A DNA stretch of 6,207 bases from an uncultured Eubacteriales bacterium (GTDB taxonomy: Bacteria; Bacillota; Clostridia; Lachnospirales; Anaerotignaceae), in the NCBI GenBank assembly GCA_959604475.1, contig CAUHBX010000066.1, forward strand, positions 1-6,207. The letters run 5' to 3'. A program made the position numbers and the translations under genes. Below, in pieces: positions 1-5,175 of this stretch. The number at the start of each line of letters is the position of its first letter. Position 1 is the first letter of the stretch. Below the pieces are notes generated by a model. That model had not been told where the DNA came from. It worked only from the letters and a program-made list of their open reading frames with translations, and ran no database searches.

Positions 1-874
1 CCTGCACTGAAAGCTTTATATTACCGTGTTCAACAAAGCTTTCCGCATAGCTCCTGTTTCGGTAAAGCCCCTCCGGCAGTATGCCGCTTTGGGCTAATTC
101 CCTTGCCTCGTCTATAAATTCGATATTTTCTGTATCAACAACAGCAGCTTTATTTGAACCCTGTGTCATTTCAAGAAGATGTCCCATAAGGCCAAAGCCG
201 GTCACATCTGTGCATGCATGTATACTGTACTTGACCATTATGTCCCTTGCTTCCTTATTAAGTGTTGACATGAGACTGTAAGCATATTTCAATCCTTTCT
301 CGGAAACTAAATCAGCCTTTGCGGCGGTTGTTATAATTCCTATTCCGATTGGCTTTGTAAGTATAAGAACATCGCCTTCCCTTGCTCTGCTGTTTGTTAT
401 TATCTTATCCGGCTGCACAAAACCAGTCACTGAAAGTCCGTATTTCGGCTCCTTATCAAAAATAGAATGCCCTCCCGTTATAAGCGCTCCGGCCTCATAA
501 ACCTTCTCATAGCCGCCCTTTAGTATTGCATGGACATGCTCCTTGTCCATAGACGATGGAACAGCCATGATATTCAGCGCAAGCTTAGGCTGCCCTCCCA
601 TCGCATATATATCGGACATGGCGTTTGCCGCCGCAATCTGCCCAAATGTATATGGGTCGTCGCACACAGGGGGAAAGAAATCCACAGTCTGAACAATGGC
701 CAGCTCATTATTTATTTTATATACTGAGGCGTCGTCGCTCTTATCAAAACCAACCAGCAGGTTGGGGTCATCCAGCACCTCTATATCCTCGAGAAGCTTC
801 GCAAGCACGCCAGCGCCTACCTTTGCACCGCAGCCGGCACAGTCAGCCAGCTTTGTAAGCCTTATATCTTCCAT
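1..874 (-). CDS. selD: Selenide, water dikinase SelD (selenophosphate synthetase), 3' end cut by window
   Basis: SelD uses ATP to convert selenide to selenophosphate, the activated selenium donor for selenocysteine, selenouridine or the selenium-containing molybdenum cofactor. About 291 N-terminal residues are visible out of the usual 340-350; the stop lies beyond position 1. Translating the minus strand gives IRLTKLADCAGCGAK near the N-terminus, aligning with the E. coli active-site region so that Cys15 and Lys18 correspond to catalytic Cys17 and Lys20. Further SelD signatures are NLLVGFDKSDDA, VQTVDFFPP, FGQIAAANAMSDIYAMGG, ITGGHSI, LTKPIGIGI and TDVTGFGLMGH. The active site uses Cys (TGC); no in-frame TGA is seen, so it is not a selenoprotein form. 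The ATG is preceded by AAGGAGGA at 881-888 with 6 nt spacing. That site lies inside the end of yqeB, and only 2 bp separate the yqeB stop from this start, so translational coupling is likely. The yqeB/yqeC context points to selenium-dependent molybdenum hydroxylases as at least one destination for the selenophosphate. Confidence 0.96.
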   Translation of the reverse strand, partial: MEDIRLTKLADCAGCGAKVGAGVLAKLLEDIEVLDDPNLLVGFDKSDDASVYKINNELAIVQTVDFFPPVCDDPYTFGQIAAANAMSDIYAMGGQPKLALNIMAVPSSMDKEHVHAILKGGYEKVYEAGALITGGHSIFDKEPKYGLSVTGFVQPDKIITNSRAREGDVLILTKPIGIGIITTAAKADLVSEKGLKYAYSLMSTLNKEARDIMVKYSIHACTDVTGFGLMGHLLEMTQGSNKAAVVDTENIEFIDEARELAQSGILPEGLYRNRSYAESFVEHGNIKLSVQ

Positions 875-876
875 AT

Positions 877-1662
877 TCAGTCCTCCTTCAGCGCAAGCAT
901 TGCCTCAAGAACCCCGCCGCCTACGGCTAAGGCCTTATCAGATACGCACCAGCAGTGTTCAATTTTACATCTCGGGTCAACATCTCCGCTTTTCATTCCT
1001 TTATATACAGGAGTTCCCTTGGGCAATATCCCTCTGAGAACTCCGCCGATTTGGCTCTTTACATGCTCGCCATCCACATATGCAACAGTCTGCCCTGCCT
1101 CCACAACATCGCCTATAGCGCAGACAGGTAAAAAAATACCGTCTTTGACCGCCCTAATTATTCTTTCGGTGGTGTATCCTCCTATATTTCCCGGAACACC
1201 TGTGTTTTCAGCAGCACACCCTTTTAATATAACCCTGCCAAGATAGTGCCCCCTTTGGGTTTCAACAACAGCGTTGCAGTCAATACCGGCGGTAAAGCCC
1301 GGACCCACACCTATAACGACAGGGGCGTCCTCAATTGATGTTCCTAAGTTTTTCTTTGCCAGTACAGCGTCTATCACAAAATAAGGATTAAGCTTTTTTA
1401 TACACTCGCCCTCTTCATCGGCTATAACCGCTATATTTCCCCTGTTTATAATAGCCTGTATATTGTCCGTGTTCTCGGCTTTTTCAGCTTTAACATCCTC
1501 TACAGCCGTCTCACCGTTTACTATTGCCTGAGAAAAACAGACGGTACGCCTGATTGCTGTGGGCTTTTTTAAGTCTGTCATTACAACGTCAAATTTAGCG
1601 TGTCTGAGCCTGAGTGCTATTCCTGAAGCAATGTCCCCTGCCCCTTTTATGACTGCAAGCAT
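877..1662 (-). CDS. yqeB: YqeB-family selenium-dependent molybdenum hydroxylase maturation protein
   Basis: This 261-residue protein matches the YqeB family, a marker of genomes with selenium-dependent molybdenum hydroxylases such as xanthine dehydrogenase or purine hydroxylase. Its exact biochemical step is not established; a role in supplying or inserting selenium at the molybdenum cofactor is proposed. Visible features are an N-terminal dinucleotide-binding-like GAGDIASGIA (residues 7-16), a central GVGPGFTAG (118-126), a region around GDVVEAGQTVAYVDG (184-198) that resembles a biotinyl/lipoyl-like hammerhead, and a C-terminal DPRCKIEHCWCVSDKALAVG with three cysteines (232, 237, 239) followed by GGVLEA. 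The cysteines are possible metal or selenium ligands, which is inference. The start is supported by GAAGGGGG at 1670-1677 with 7 nt spacing. The gene overlaps the end of yqeC by 16 bp and is followed 2 bp later by selD, so the three genes form one operon. Confidence 0.9.
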   Translation of the reverse strand: MLAVIKGAGDIASGIALRLRHAKFDVVMTDLKKPTAIRRTVCFSQAIVNGETAVEDVKAEKAENTDNIQAIINRGNIAVIADEEGECIKKLNPYFVIDAVLAKKNLGTSIEDAPVVIGVGPGFTAGIDCNAVVETQRGHYLGRVILKGCAAENTGVPGNIGGYTTERIIRAVKDGIFLPVCAIGDVVEAGQTVAYVDGEHVKSQIGGVLRGILPKGTPVYKGMKSGDVDPRCKIEHCWCVSDKALAVGGGVLEAMLALKED

Positions 1663-2318
1663 ATTAAATCCCCCTTCATTATTTCTCCGGCATAAACCGG
1701 AATGTCCAAATAATCGGCAATTTTTTCCGCGTCCTTCATATTATCATCATTTTCCACCTGGTTTATTATAAGAACATCGCACAGCCCTTCCTTTTTGACC
1801 ACATATGCGGCCATTTTAGGCGTTACCTCATCGGTTATTGATGCCCCGGCTGTTTCTGCATATGTTTCAGGCCTATGGCAGGCATCCTTGATTTTTTTAT
1901 TTATACCACTTATCCCCAAAACTTGGATTGTATTCACAGGTTTTCTGTGGATAACAGGCTCATAATCTCTGTGAGCCTTTAAAGGCAGCCCTCTTGACCC
2001 ATCGGCCTCTGAAATTACATAATTCGCATATTTAAGCAAAATTTCCACAGAAATATCAGGCATTGTTAATTTTTCATCTGTGGATAACTTTCCGACACAT
2101 ATACAGCTATTGGTCGAAAGTGCATTTTTTATATCTTCCTCTGACGGGTCAATAAGTGTTATAATATGTTCAGGCTTATAAATTTTTGTAAAGGTACAGA
2201 TAATGACCTTTTCTGACGCTGACAGCTCCTTAGCAAGCTTGTACATAAGGGTTGTCTTACCGCCGCTGCCTATAATTGAGGTAAGCCCGGGTTTAATATT
2301 TAAAATTTCTGAAAGCAT
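1647..2318 (-). CDS. yqeC: Selenium cofactor biosynthesis protein YqeC
   Basis: This is a 223-residue P-loop NTPase-like protein of the YqeC family, which co-occurs with YqeB and SelD in bacteria with selenium-dependent molybdenum hydroxylases. The function is tied to the selenium-containing molybdenum cofactor, but the reaction is unproven. Visible motifs are a Walker A GSGGKTT at residues 17-23, CTFTKIYKP (41-49), the family signature SEADGSRGLPLKAH (103-116), a GISGINK region (135-141) and IINQVE (184-189), which may act as an NKxD-like nucleotide-specificity element. I chose the ATG at 2318 because GAGGTG lies 7 nt upstream (2326-2331) and the protein then starts just before the P-loop, as usual for the family. 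The frame stays open to 2492, but the extra 58 residues have no family resemblance and would overlap the divergent modE-like gene. It is the first gene of the yqeC-yqeB-selD operon, probably transcribed from the promoter at 2349-2377. Confidence 0.92.
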   Translation of the reverse strand: MLSEILNIKPGLTSIIGSGGKTTLMYKLAKELSASEKVIICTFTKIYKPEHIITLIDPSEEDIKNALSTNSCICVGKLSTDEKLTMPDISVEILLKYANYVISEADGSRGLPLKAHRDYEPVIHRKPVNTIQVLGISGINKKIKDACHRPETYAETAGASITDEVTPKMAAYVVKKEGLCDVLIINQVENDDNMKDAEKIADYLDIPVYAGEIMKGDLICLQS

Positions 2319-2325
2319 ACACCTA

Positions 2326-2331
2326 CACCTC
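2326..2331 (-). promoter_or_regulatory. Ribosome binding site deciding the yqeC start
   Basis: GAGGTG on the minus strand lies 7 nt before the ATG at 2318. It supports this start over the upstream ATG at 2492 in the same frame. Confidence 0.7.
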
Positions 2332-2333
2332 AC

Positions 2334-2357
2334 CGTTATATTATTTAAAGGATAACA
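2334..2357. promoter_or_regulatory. Candidate ModE operator (Mo-box) between yqeC and the modE-like gene
   Basis: On the plus strand the site reads CGTTATATT, six bases (ATTTAA), then AGGATAACA. The known ModE operator is an imperfect inverted repeat of CGnTATAT-like half-sites spanning 24 bp. As I recall it, the E. coli modA operator begins with the same nine bases CGTTATATT and ends in CATAACG with the same spacing. Here GTTAT (2335-2339) and ATAAC (2352-2356) form the symmetric core; the right half is degenerate. The site lies in the 58-bp gap between divergent genes, one of which encodes a ModE-type protein, and it overlaps the predicted yqeC -10 element. Function is inferred. Confidence 0.65.
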
Positions 2358-2377
2358 CTTTTTTGGAGGGTTTACAA
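2349..2377 (-). promoter_or_regulatory. Candidate sigma-A promoter of the yqeC-yqeB-selD operon
   Basis: On the minus strand TTGTAA (2377-2372) is followed by exactly 17 bases and then TATCCT (2354-2349). TGT sits just before the -10, giving an extended -10 (TGn). Each hexamer matches the consensus at 4 of 6 positions. The predicted transcript starts about 24 nt before the yqeC ATG, which leaves room for its ribosome binding site. The -10 overlaps the candidate Mo-box, so a bound ModE-type protein would be expected to block it. Confidence 0.4.
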
Positions 2378-2718
2378 TGGAAAAGGAACTCAAGGCAAAG
2401 ATTAGAATACATCTGTATACACAGGACAAGTGCTTCGGTCCGGGGATATGCCTCCTTTTAGAGCAGATAGAGATATATGGCTCGCTCCGCAAGGCCGCTA
2501 TGAGTATGGATATGGCCTATTCAAAGGCATGGAAAATTGTTAAGGAATGCGAAAAAAATCTGGGTTTTAAGCTTTTGAGCTCTACAACAGGCGGAAAAAG
2601 CGGAGGCGGCGCCAAAGTAACCGGTGAAGCAAAAAAAATGATGACAGCCTACAGGCAGTATTGCGATGAGGTTGAAGAGTTTTCAAAAAAGCTTTTAAAG
2701 GATAAATTCAGTTTATAA
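2377..2718 (+). CDS. ModE-type winged-helix regulator, DNA-binding domain only
   Basis: This 113-residue protein matches the N-terminal LysR-like winged-helix domain of ModE, the molybdate-responsive regulator. IYGSLRKAAMSMDMAYSKAW (residues 33-52) is the helix-turn-helix, and TTGGKSGGGAKVTGEAK (70-86) matches the ModE wing (ATGGKGGGGAVLT in E. coli). The C-terminal half of classical ModE, two Mop/TOBE molybdate-binding repeats, is absent: the protein ends with a helical stretch (about 88-109) that may be the dimerisation helix. How it senses molybdenum, if it does, is not visible. The start has GGAGGG at 2365-2370 with 6 nt spacing. It is divergent from yqeC with 58 bp between starts and a Mo-box-like site between them, so it probably regulates the selenium-cofactor operon and itself. 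Its last 11 bp overlap the end of the convergent XRE gene. Whether it represses or activates is unknown. Confidence 0.88.
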   Translation: MEKELKAKIRIHLYTQDKCFGPGICLLLEQIEIYGSLRKAAMSMDMAYSKAWKIVKECEKNLGFKLLSSTTGGKSGGGAKVTGEAKKMMTAYRQYCDEVEEFSKKLLKDKFSL

Positions 2719-2938
2719 ATTTTTTTCTTGGAAACGGCCTTTTTATGTCAGTAAGCCCAAGAATATAATCCACCGAGGTTTCATAAAAATACGCCAGGTT
2801 TATTAAAATCTGAGTTGGTATATCGTTTTCACCTGTTTCGTATTTTGAATATCCTGTTTGAGACATTCCGAGTATTTCCGCTAACTGCTTTTGGGATAAA
2901 TTTTTATCCTCACGTAAATCACGAATTCTTCTGTACAT
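2708..2938 (-). CDS. Small XRE/Cro-type helix-turn-helix transcriptional regulator
   Basis: The 76-residue protein is almost entirely one XRE-family HTH domain: IRDLREDKNLSQKQLAEIL (residues 5-23), recognition helix around MSQTGYSKYETG (25-36), then the supporting helices IPTQILINLAYFYETSVDYI (40-59) and LGLTD. A short basic tail (RPFPRKK) follows. There is no sensor domain, so it probably acts as a dimeric repressor controlled by its own level or by an unseen partner. The start is supported by GAGGTG at 2946-2951 with 7 nt spacing. Two matching 15-bp inverted repeats lie just upstream and are its likely operators. It is convergent with the modE-like gene (11-bp overlap of the ends) and divergent from the ECF sigma gene. 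Small XRE genes like this are common in both chromosomal and prophage settings; no phage genes are seen here. The target genes are unknown. Confidence 0.9.
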   Translation of the reverse strand: MYRRIRDLREDKNLSQKQLAEILGMSQTGYSKYETGENDIPTQILINLAYFYETSVDYILGLTDIKRPFPRKKFIN

Positions 2939-2965
2939 GTTATCTCACCTCGGAAAAATTTTATA

Positions 2966-2984
2966 ATAACCTGATTTAGGTTAT
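2966..2984. promoter_or_regulatory. Inverted repeat, probable XRE operator O1
   Basis: ATAACCTGATTTAGGTTAT is a perfect 7-bp inverted repeat with a 5-bp centre. It lies 28 bp upstream of the XRE start, where it would overlap that gene's promoter region. Its inner 15 bp (AACCT-N5-AGGTT, 2968-2982) have the same form as the second repeat at 2993-3007. The T-run after it on the plus strand also makes a weak terminator reading possible, but the paired second site favours an operator. Confidence 0.6.
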
Positions 2985-2992
2985 CGTTTTTT

Positions 2993-3007
2993 AACCTGAA
3001 ACAGGTT
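2993..3007. promoter_or_regulatory. Inverted repeat, probable XRE operator O2
   Basis: AACCTGAAACAGGTT is an inverted repeat with 6-bp arms and a 3-bp centre. It shares the AACCT-N5-AGGTT pattern with the repeat at 2968-2982, and the centres are 25 bp apart. Two similar sites upstream of a small XRE gene are typical of an autoregulated repressor. The sites could also affect the divergent sigma gene, although its candidate promoter lies more than 60 bp further on. Confidence 0.55.
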
Positions 3008-3031
3008 GCGAAATTTTCAAAATAATAGTTC

Positions 3032-3058
3032 AGCTCCGCACAGATTAGGAGCTTTTTT
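3032..3058 (+). terminator. Rho-independent terminator-like hairpin in the XRE/ECF divergent gap
   Basis: AGCTCC (3032-3037) pairs with GGAGCT (3048-3053) across a 10-nt loop, and a run of six T follows on the plus strand (3053-3058). The only plus-strand gene upstream is the modE-like gene, ending 314 bp earlier. If real, the hairpin would end a modE transcript that runs antisense through the whole XRE gene, or insulate the sigma gene from readthrough. The stem is short (6 bp). Confidence 0.5.
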
Positions 3059-3069
3059 GTTAAATTAAA

Positions 3070-3095
3070 TGAAACCTCCGAAAGCATTTCCTGTA
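3070..3095 (+). promoter_or_regulatory. Candidate ECF-type autoregulatory promoter of the sigma gene
   Basis: TGAAAC (3070-3075) is followed by exactly 16 bases and TGTA (3092-3095). The best-known Bacillota ECF promoter pattern (SigW type) is TGAAAC-N16-CGTA, so only one base differs. Transcription would start near 3102, giving a leader of about 30 nt before the sigma ATG. ECF sigma factors commonly transcribe their own operon, so the placement fits. Which sigma factor uses it is inferred. Confidence 0.55.
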
Positions 3096-3117
3096 TTTAT
3101 TAGTGAAGGGCCCTTAG

Positions 3118-3123
3118 AAAGGA
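3118..3123 (+). promoter_or_regulatory. Ribosome binding site deciding the ECF sigma start
   Basis: AAAGGA touches the ATG at 3124 with no spacing but lies 9 nt before the ATG at 3133. Initiation is therefore expected at 3133, which drops three residues from the longest frame. Confidence 0.65.
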
Positions 3124-3132
3124 ATGACAATA

Positions 3133-3687
3133 ATGACCGACAAACAAATAATTGATTTATATATCGGACGCATGGAAAATGCCATTGAAGAAACCAACAC
3201 CAAATACGGCTCCTACTGCAGGAAAATATCAATGAACATACTTCAAAACAGGCAGGACAGCGAGGAAGCGGTAAACGACACATATCTTAAGGCATGGAAT
3301 ACCATACCTCCCGCAGAGCCAAATCCGCTTAAAACTTACCTCGGTATGATTACCAGAAGAACTGCTTTAAACCGCTATGAGTATTACAGGGCCCAAAAAA
3401 GGAACTCTCAGTTTGACATGCTGCTTTCGGAGGTTGAGGAAATGATACCGTCCCGGGCAGCACAGCAGGACTATGAAAAAGGCGAGATTGCCCGAGCCAT
3501 AAACTTATTTTTGTCAGGTATTAAAAAGGACGCGAGAATTTACTTTGTCAGGAGATATTGGTACTCTGATTCCATATCGGATATTGCAAAAAGATATGGT
3601 ATAAGTCAAGGCAAAGTAAAGTCATCCCTTTTCAGAACAAGGACTGCCTTAAGAGAATACCTGGAAAAGGAGGGAATTGAGATATGA
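3133..3687 (+). CDS. ECF-type RNA polymerase sigma factor (sigma-70 family)
   Basis: This 184-residue protein directs RNA polymerase to a small regulon and is probably held inactive by the membrane protein encoded directly downstream. The sigma-2 region spans roughly residues 20-85, with a NRQDSEEAVNDTYLKAWNTI core (39-58) that is the equivalent of the usual DAED..Q-TFL-AW motif. The sigma-4 region spans about 115-180 and includes RRYWYSDSISDIAKRYGISQ (140-159) and KVKSSLFRTRTALREYL (161-177), which contains the -35-recognising helix-turn-helix. No sigma-3 domain is present, as expected for ECF factors. The ATG at 3133 is preferred over 3124 by ribosome-site spacing. The stop overlaps the next start as ATGA (4 bp), a strong sign of an operon and coupled synthesis. 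The TGAAAC-N16-TGTA promoter upstream suggests autoregulation. The inducing signal is not readable; cell-envelope stress is the usual theme. Confidence 0.93.
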   Translation: MTDKQIIDLYIGRMENAIEETNTKYGSYCRKISMNILQNRQDSEEAVNDTYLKAWNTIPPAEPNPLKTYLGMITRRTALNRYEYYRAQKRNSQFDMLLSEVEEMIPSRAAQQDYEKGEIARAINLFLSGIKKDARIYFVRRYWYSDSISDIAKRYGISQGKVKSSLFRTRTALREYLEKEGIEI

Positions 3688-5075
3688 AAAAAGAAGATTT
3701 ATATAAAGAACTTGGAAATATAGACCCCAATTATATTGAAGAGGCAGACGAACCCGTTAAAAGACCTGTTATGTGGAGAAGATGGGCGGTTGCGGCGGCG
3801 GCATTTGCCGTAGCGGTTACCGCAGTCAGCTACTCCCCTACTGCACAGGCAGCTATAAAGAAAATATTTTCATTTATTCCCGGCATGTCAATCAGCGAGC
3901 AGAATGATACGACAAGAGCTCCCTCAGGGATACTTTATTCCATGGCCGGAGAGCCCGTTACCCAATCAGACGGCAATGTAACTGTCACATTGGAAAATGC
4001 CTATGTATCGGACTTTAATGTAGATATAGTATATAAAATAACCCTGGATTTCATGAAAGATGATGATATAAAGTACAATGCAACTGCCGATGACCTACAA
4101 AAATTGCTGGACGACAACGGAGTATCATCTTTTATTAAAGTCGATGACCATGAGGGTTCGTTTGGCCCATTCTTTAAAATCGTACCCGACGTCAGTGTAG
4201 CCGGCAAGGCCGGCGAAGCTCTTGATTATTACGGCGGCGGCAGCCGTACGGAAATGACAAACACGGTAAGGGTATCAGGTTTGATGGAAACTATAGAGGA
4301 ATACGGAGTTGACCTCCCCATAAGCCTGACAATAGGAGGCCTTTCCTTTGATATCAAGCTCAAGCCCATTGAATTTTATGACAGCATTGAAGAAATAGGC
4401 CCCACAGCCATGCGAAACGATATTTCTCTGACAGCAGTTCCCAGATGGGACGAGGATACTCTTTATATAAAGATGTATTCGCTCAACTACAGCGAATTTG
4501 CTCAGGTTTACGGATATATACAGTACGGAGCCAAGGAAAATGGCGATGATATACTGCCATACCTCGTTATAGGAGGGCAGGAAATTTCGGCCGACTACGA
4601 CGGTGGCGATGGAACGGAATTTTATTTTGACCTCGCCTCATACGGGTTTACCGACGAAGAGAAAGCCGCGGCAGAGCTCCATGTTCCGGTTGTAGAGGTA
4701 CTTGATAATGAAGATATAGTTCTGAACTTTAAGGTTAATAAGGACGGGACAATTGATTTCCCTAAAAAAGTCAGCTTAAAGTACGCAGACCTGAATATAA
4801 CTAACATGACGGTAGGTTCAGAAAAGTGGGATGAAAGCATTGGCATCGAATTTACTGCTGCTGACAAGCAGGACAATATACATTTATCTGAAATTGGATT
4901 TAGTATCATAAACGGCAAAAATATCGGCGGAACAGCCAGCTGGACTGAAAATGAAAACGGCCAGTGGAAAGCGGCGTTTGGAAATGACAGAATTAATTTG
5001 TACGACTATGAGAGCATAACACTTTCATCTCCTCATTATATACTGTCGGACGAATATGTATTTACATTAGATTAA
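3684..5075 (+). CDS. Putative membrane-anchored anti-sigma factor with large extracytoplasmic region
   Basis: This 463-residue protein has a short acidic cytoplasmic N-terminus (KEDLYKELGNIDPNYIEEAD, residues 3-22), a basic stretch (KRPVMWRRW) and one transmembrane helix at about 34-50 (AVAAAAFAVAVTAVSY), followed by some 410 residues expected outside the membrane. The N-terminal ELYxxLGxIDxxYIxEA pattern resembles proteins encoded next to ECF sigma factors in Clostridia, and the layout resembles DUF4179-type anti-sigma proteins; I cannot confirm the Pfam family by eye. It has no cysteine at all, so it is not a zinc-binding (ZAS) anti-sigma factor. The outer part looks beta-rich, with perhaps three modules (about 95-230, 245-360, 365-463), each with alternating strands such as NVTVTLENAYVSDFNVDIVY. 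It overlaps the sigma gene by 4 bp. The role is that of a signal-sensing anchor that releases the sigma factor. The function is inferred mainly from context. Confidence 0.75.
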   Translation: MKKEDLYKELGNIDPNYIEEADEPVKRPVMWRRWAVAAAAFAVAVTAVSYSPTAQAAIKKIFSFIPGMSISEQNDTTRAPSGILYSMAGEPVTQSDGNVTVTLENAYVSDFNVDIVYKITLDFMKDDDIKYNATADDLQKLLDDNGVSSFIKVDDHEGSFGPFFKIVPDVSVAGKAGEALDYYGGGSRTEMTNTVRVSGLMETIEEYGVDLPISLTIGGLSFDIKLKPIEFYDSIEEIGPTAMRNDISLTAVPRWDEDTLYIKMYSLNYSEFAQVYGYIQYGAKENGDDILPYLVIGGQEISADYDGGDGTEFYFDLASYGFTDEEKAAAELHVPVVEVLDNEDIVLNFKVNKDGTIDFPKKVSLKYADLNITNMTVGSEKWDESIGIEFTAADKQDNIHLSEIGFSIINGKNIGGTASWTENENGQWKAAFGNDRINLYDYESITLSSPHYILSDEYVFTLD

Positions 5076-5086
5076 GGTTGTGAAAT

Positions 5087-5106
5087 CAAAACTCCGGTTT
5101 TGTTTT
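5087..5106 (+). terminator. Rho-independent terminator of the sigma/anti-sigma operon (first)
   Basis: CAAAAC (5087-5092) and GTTTTG (5097-5102) form a 6-bp stem closed over TCCG, a UNCG-type tetraloop on a C-G pair, which is unusually stable in RNA. TTTT follows. It lies 11 bp after the stop codon of the anti-sigma gene. Confidence 0.65.
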
Positions 5107-5133
5107 AACAACAATTATTGTCTTAAAATAAAG

Positions 5134-5171
5134 ACGTGCCTAAACCCCTATTATGGGATTTAGGCCGTTTT
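5134..5171 (+). terminator. Second rho-independent terminator after the anti-sigma gene
   Basis: GCCTAAA (5138-5144) pairs with TTTAGGC (5159-5165). The stem continues inward with three C-G pairs after one C/A mismatch and outward with ACG/CGT past a one-base bulge. The loop is TATTAT, and TTTT follows at 5168-5171. It separates the sigma operon from the next unit and ends just before the sigma-54 promoter. Confidence 0.75.
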
Positions 5172-5175
5172 ATAT

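Noticed and set aside
816..874. Possible selenocysteine (TGA) codon at the SelD active site
   Set aside because: The active-site codon reads TGC (Cys15) and no in-frame TGA occurs in the N-terminal region.
530..1037. Plus-strand open frames over selD and yqeB
   Set aside because: They are antisense to well-recognised genes, show no recognisable protein features, and I saw no clear ribosome binding site for them.
2319..2492. Upstream extension of the yqeC frame by 58 residues
   Set aside because: It runs antisense through the start of the modE-like gene, has no resemblance to the YqeC family, and the ATG at 2318 has a well-placed ribosome binding site.
2702..2726. Hairpin ATAAA/TTTAT with a T-run at the modE end
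   Set aside because: The stem is five A-T pairs only, too weak to call as a terminator, although the T-run is good.
3106..3115. Palindrome AAGGGCCCTT in the sigma gene leader
   Set aside because: It is a lone 10-bp palindrome with no second copy, and part of it adjoins the ribosome binding site; chance is a sufficient explanation.
3124..3132. ATG at 3124 as the ECF sigma start
   Set aside because: The AAAGGA site directly abuts this ATG with no spacing; the ATG at 3133 has 9 nt spacing.
2881..3283. Minus-strand open frames over the XRE/ECF gap and the start of the sigma gene
   Set aside because: They overlap the operators, the ECF promoter and the sigma coding region, and their translations are low-complexity or cysteine-rich with no family signal.
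4001..4918. Minus-strand open frames inside the anti-sigma gene
   Set aside because: They are antisense to a long coding frame with good context and show serine-rich shadow translations.
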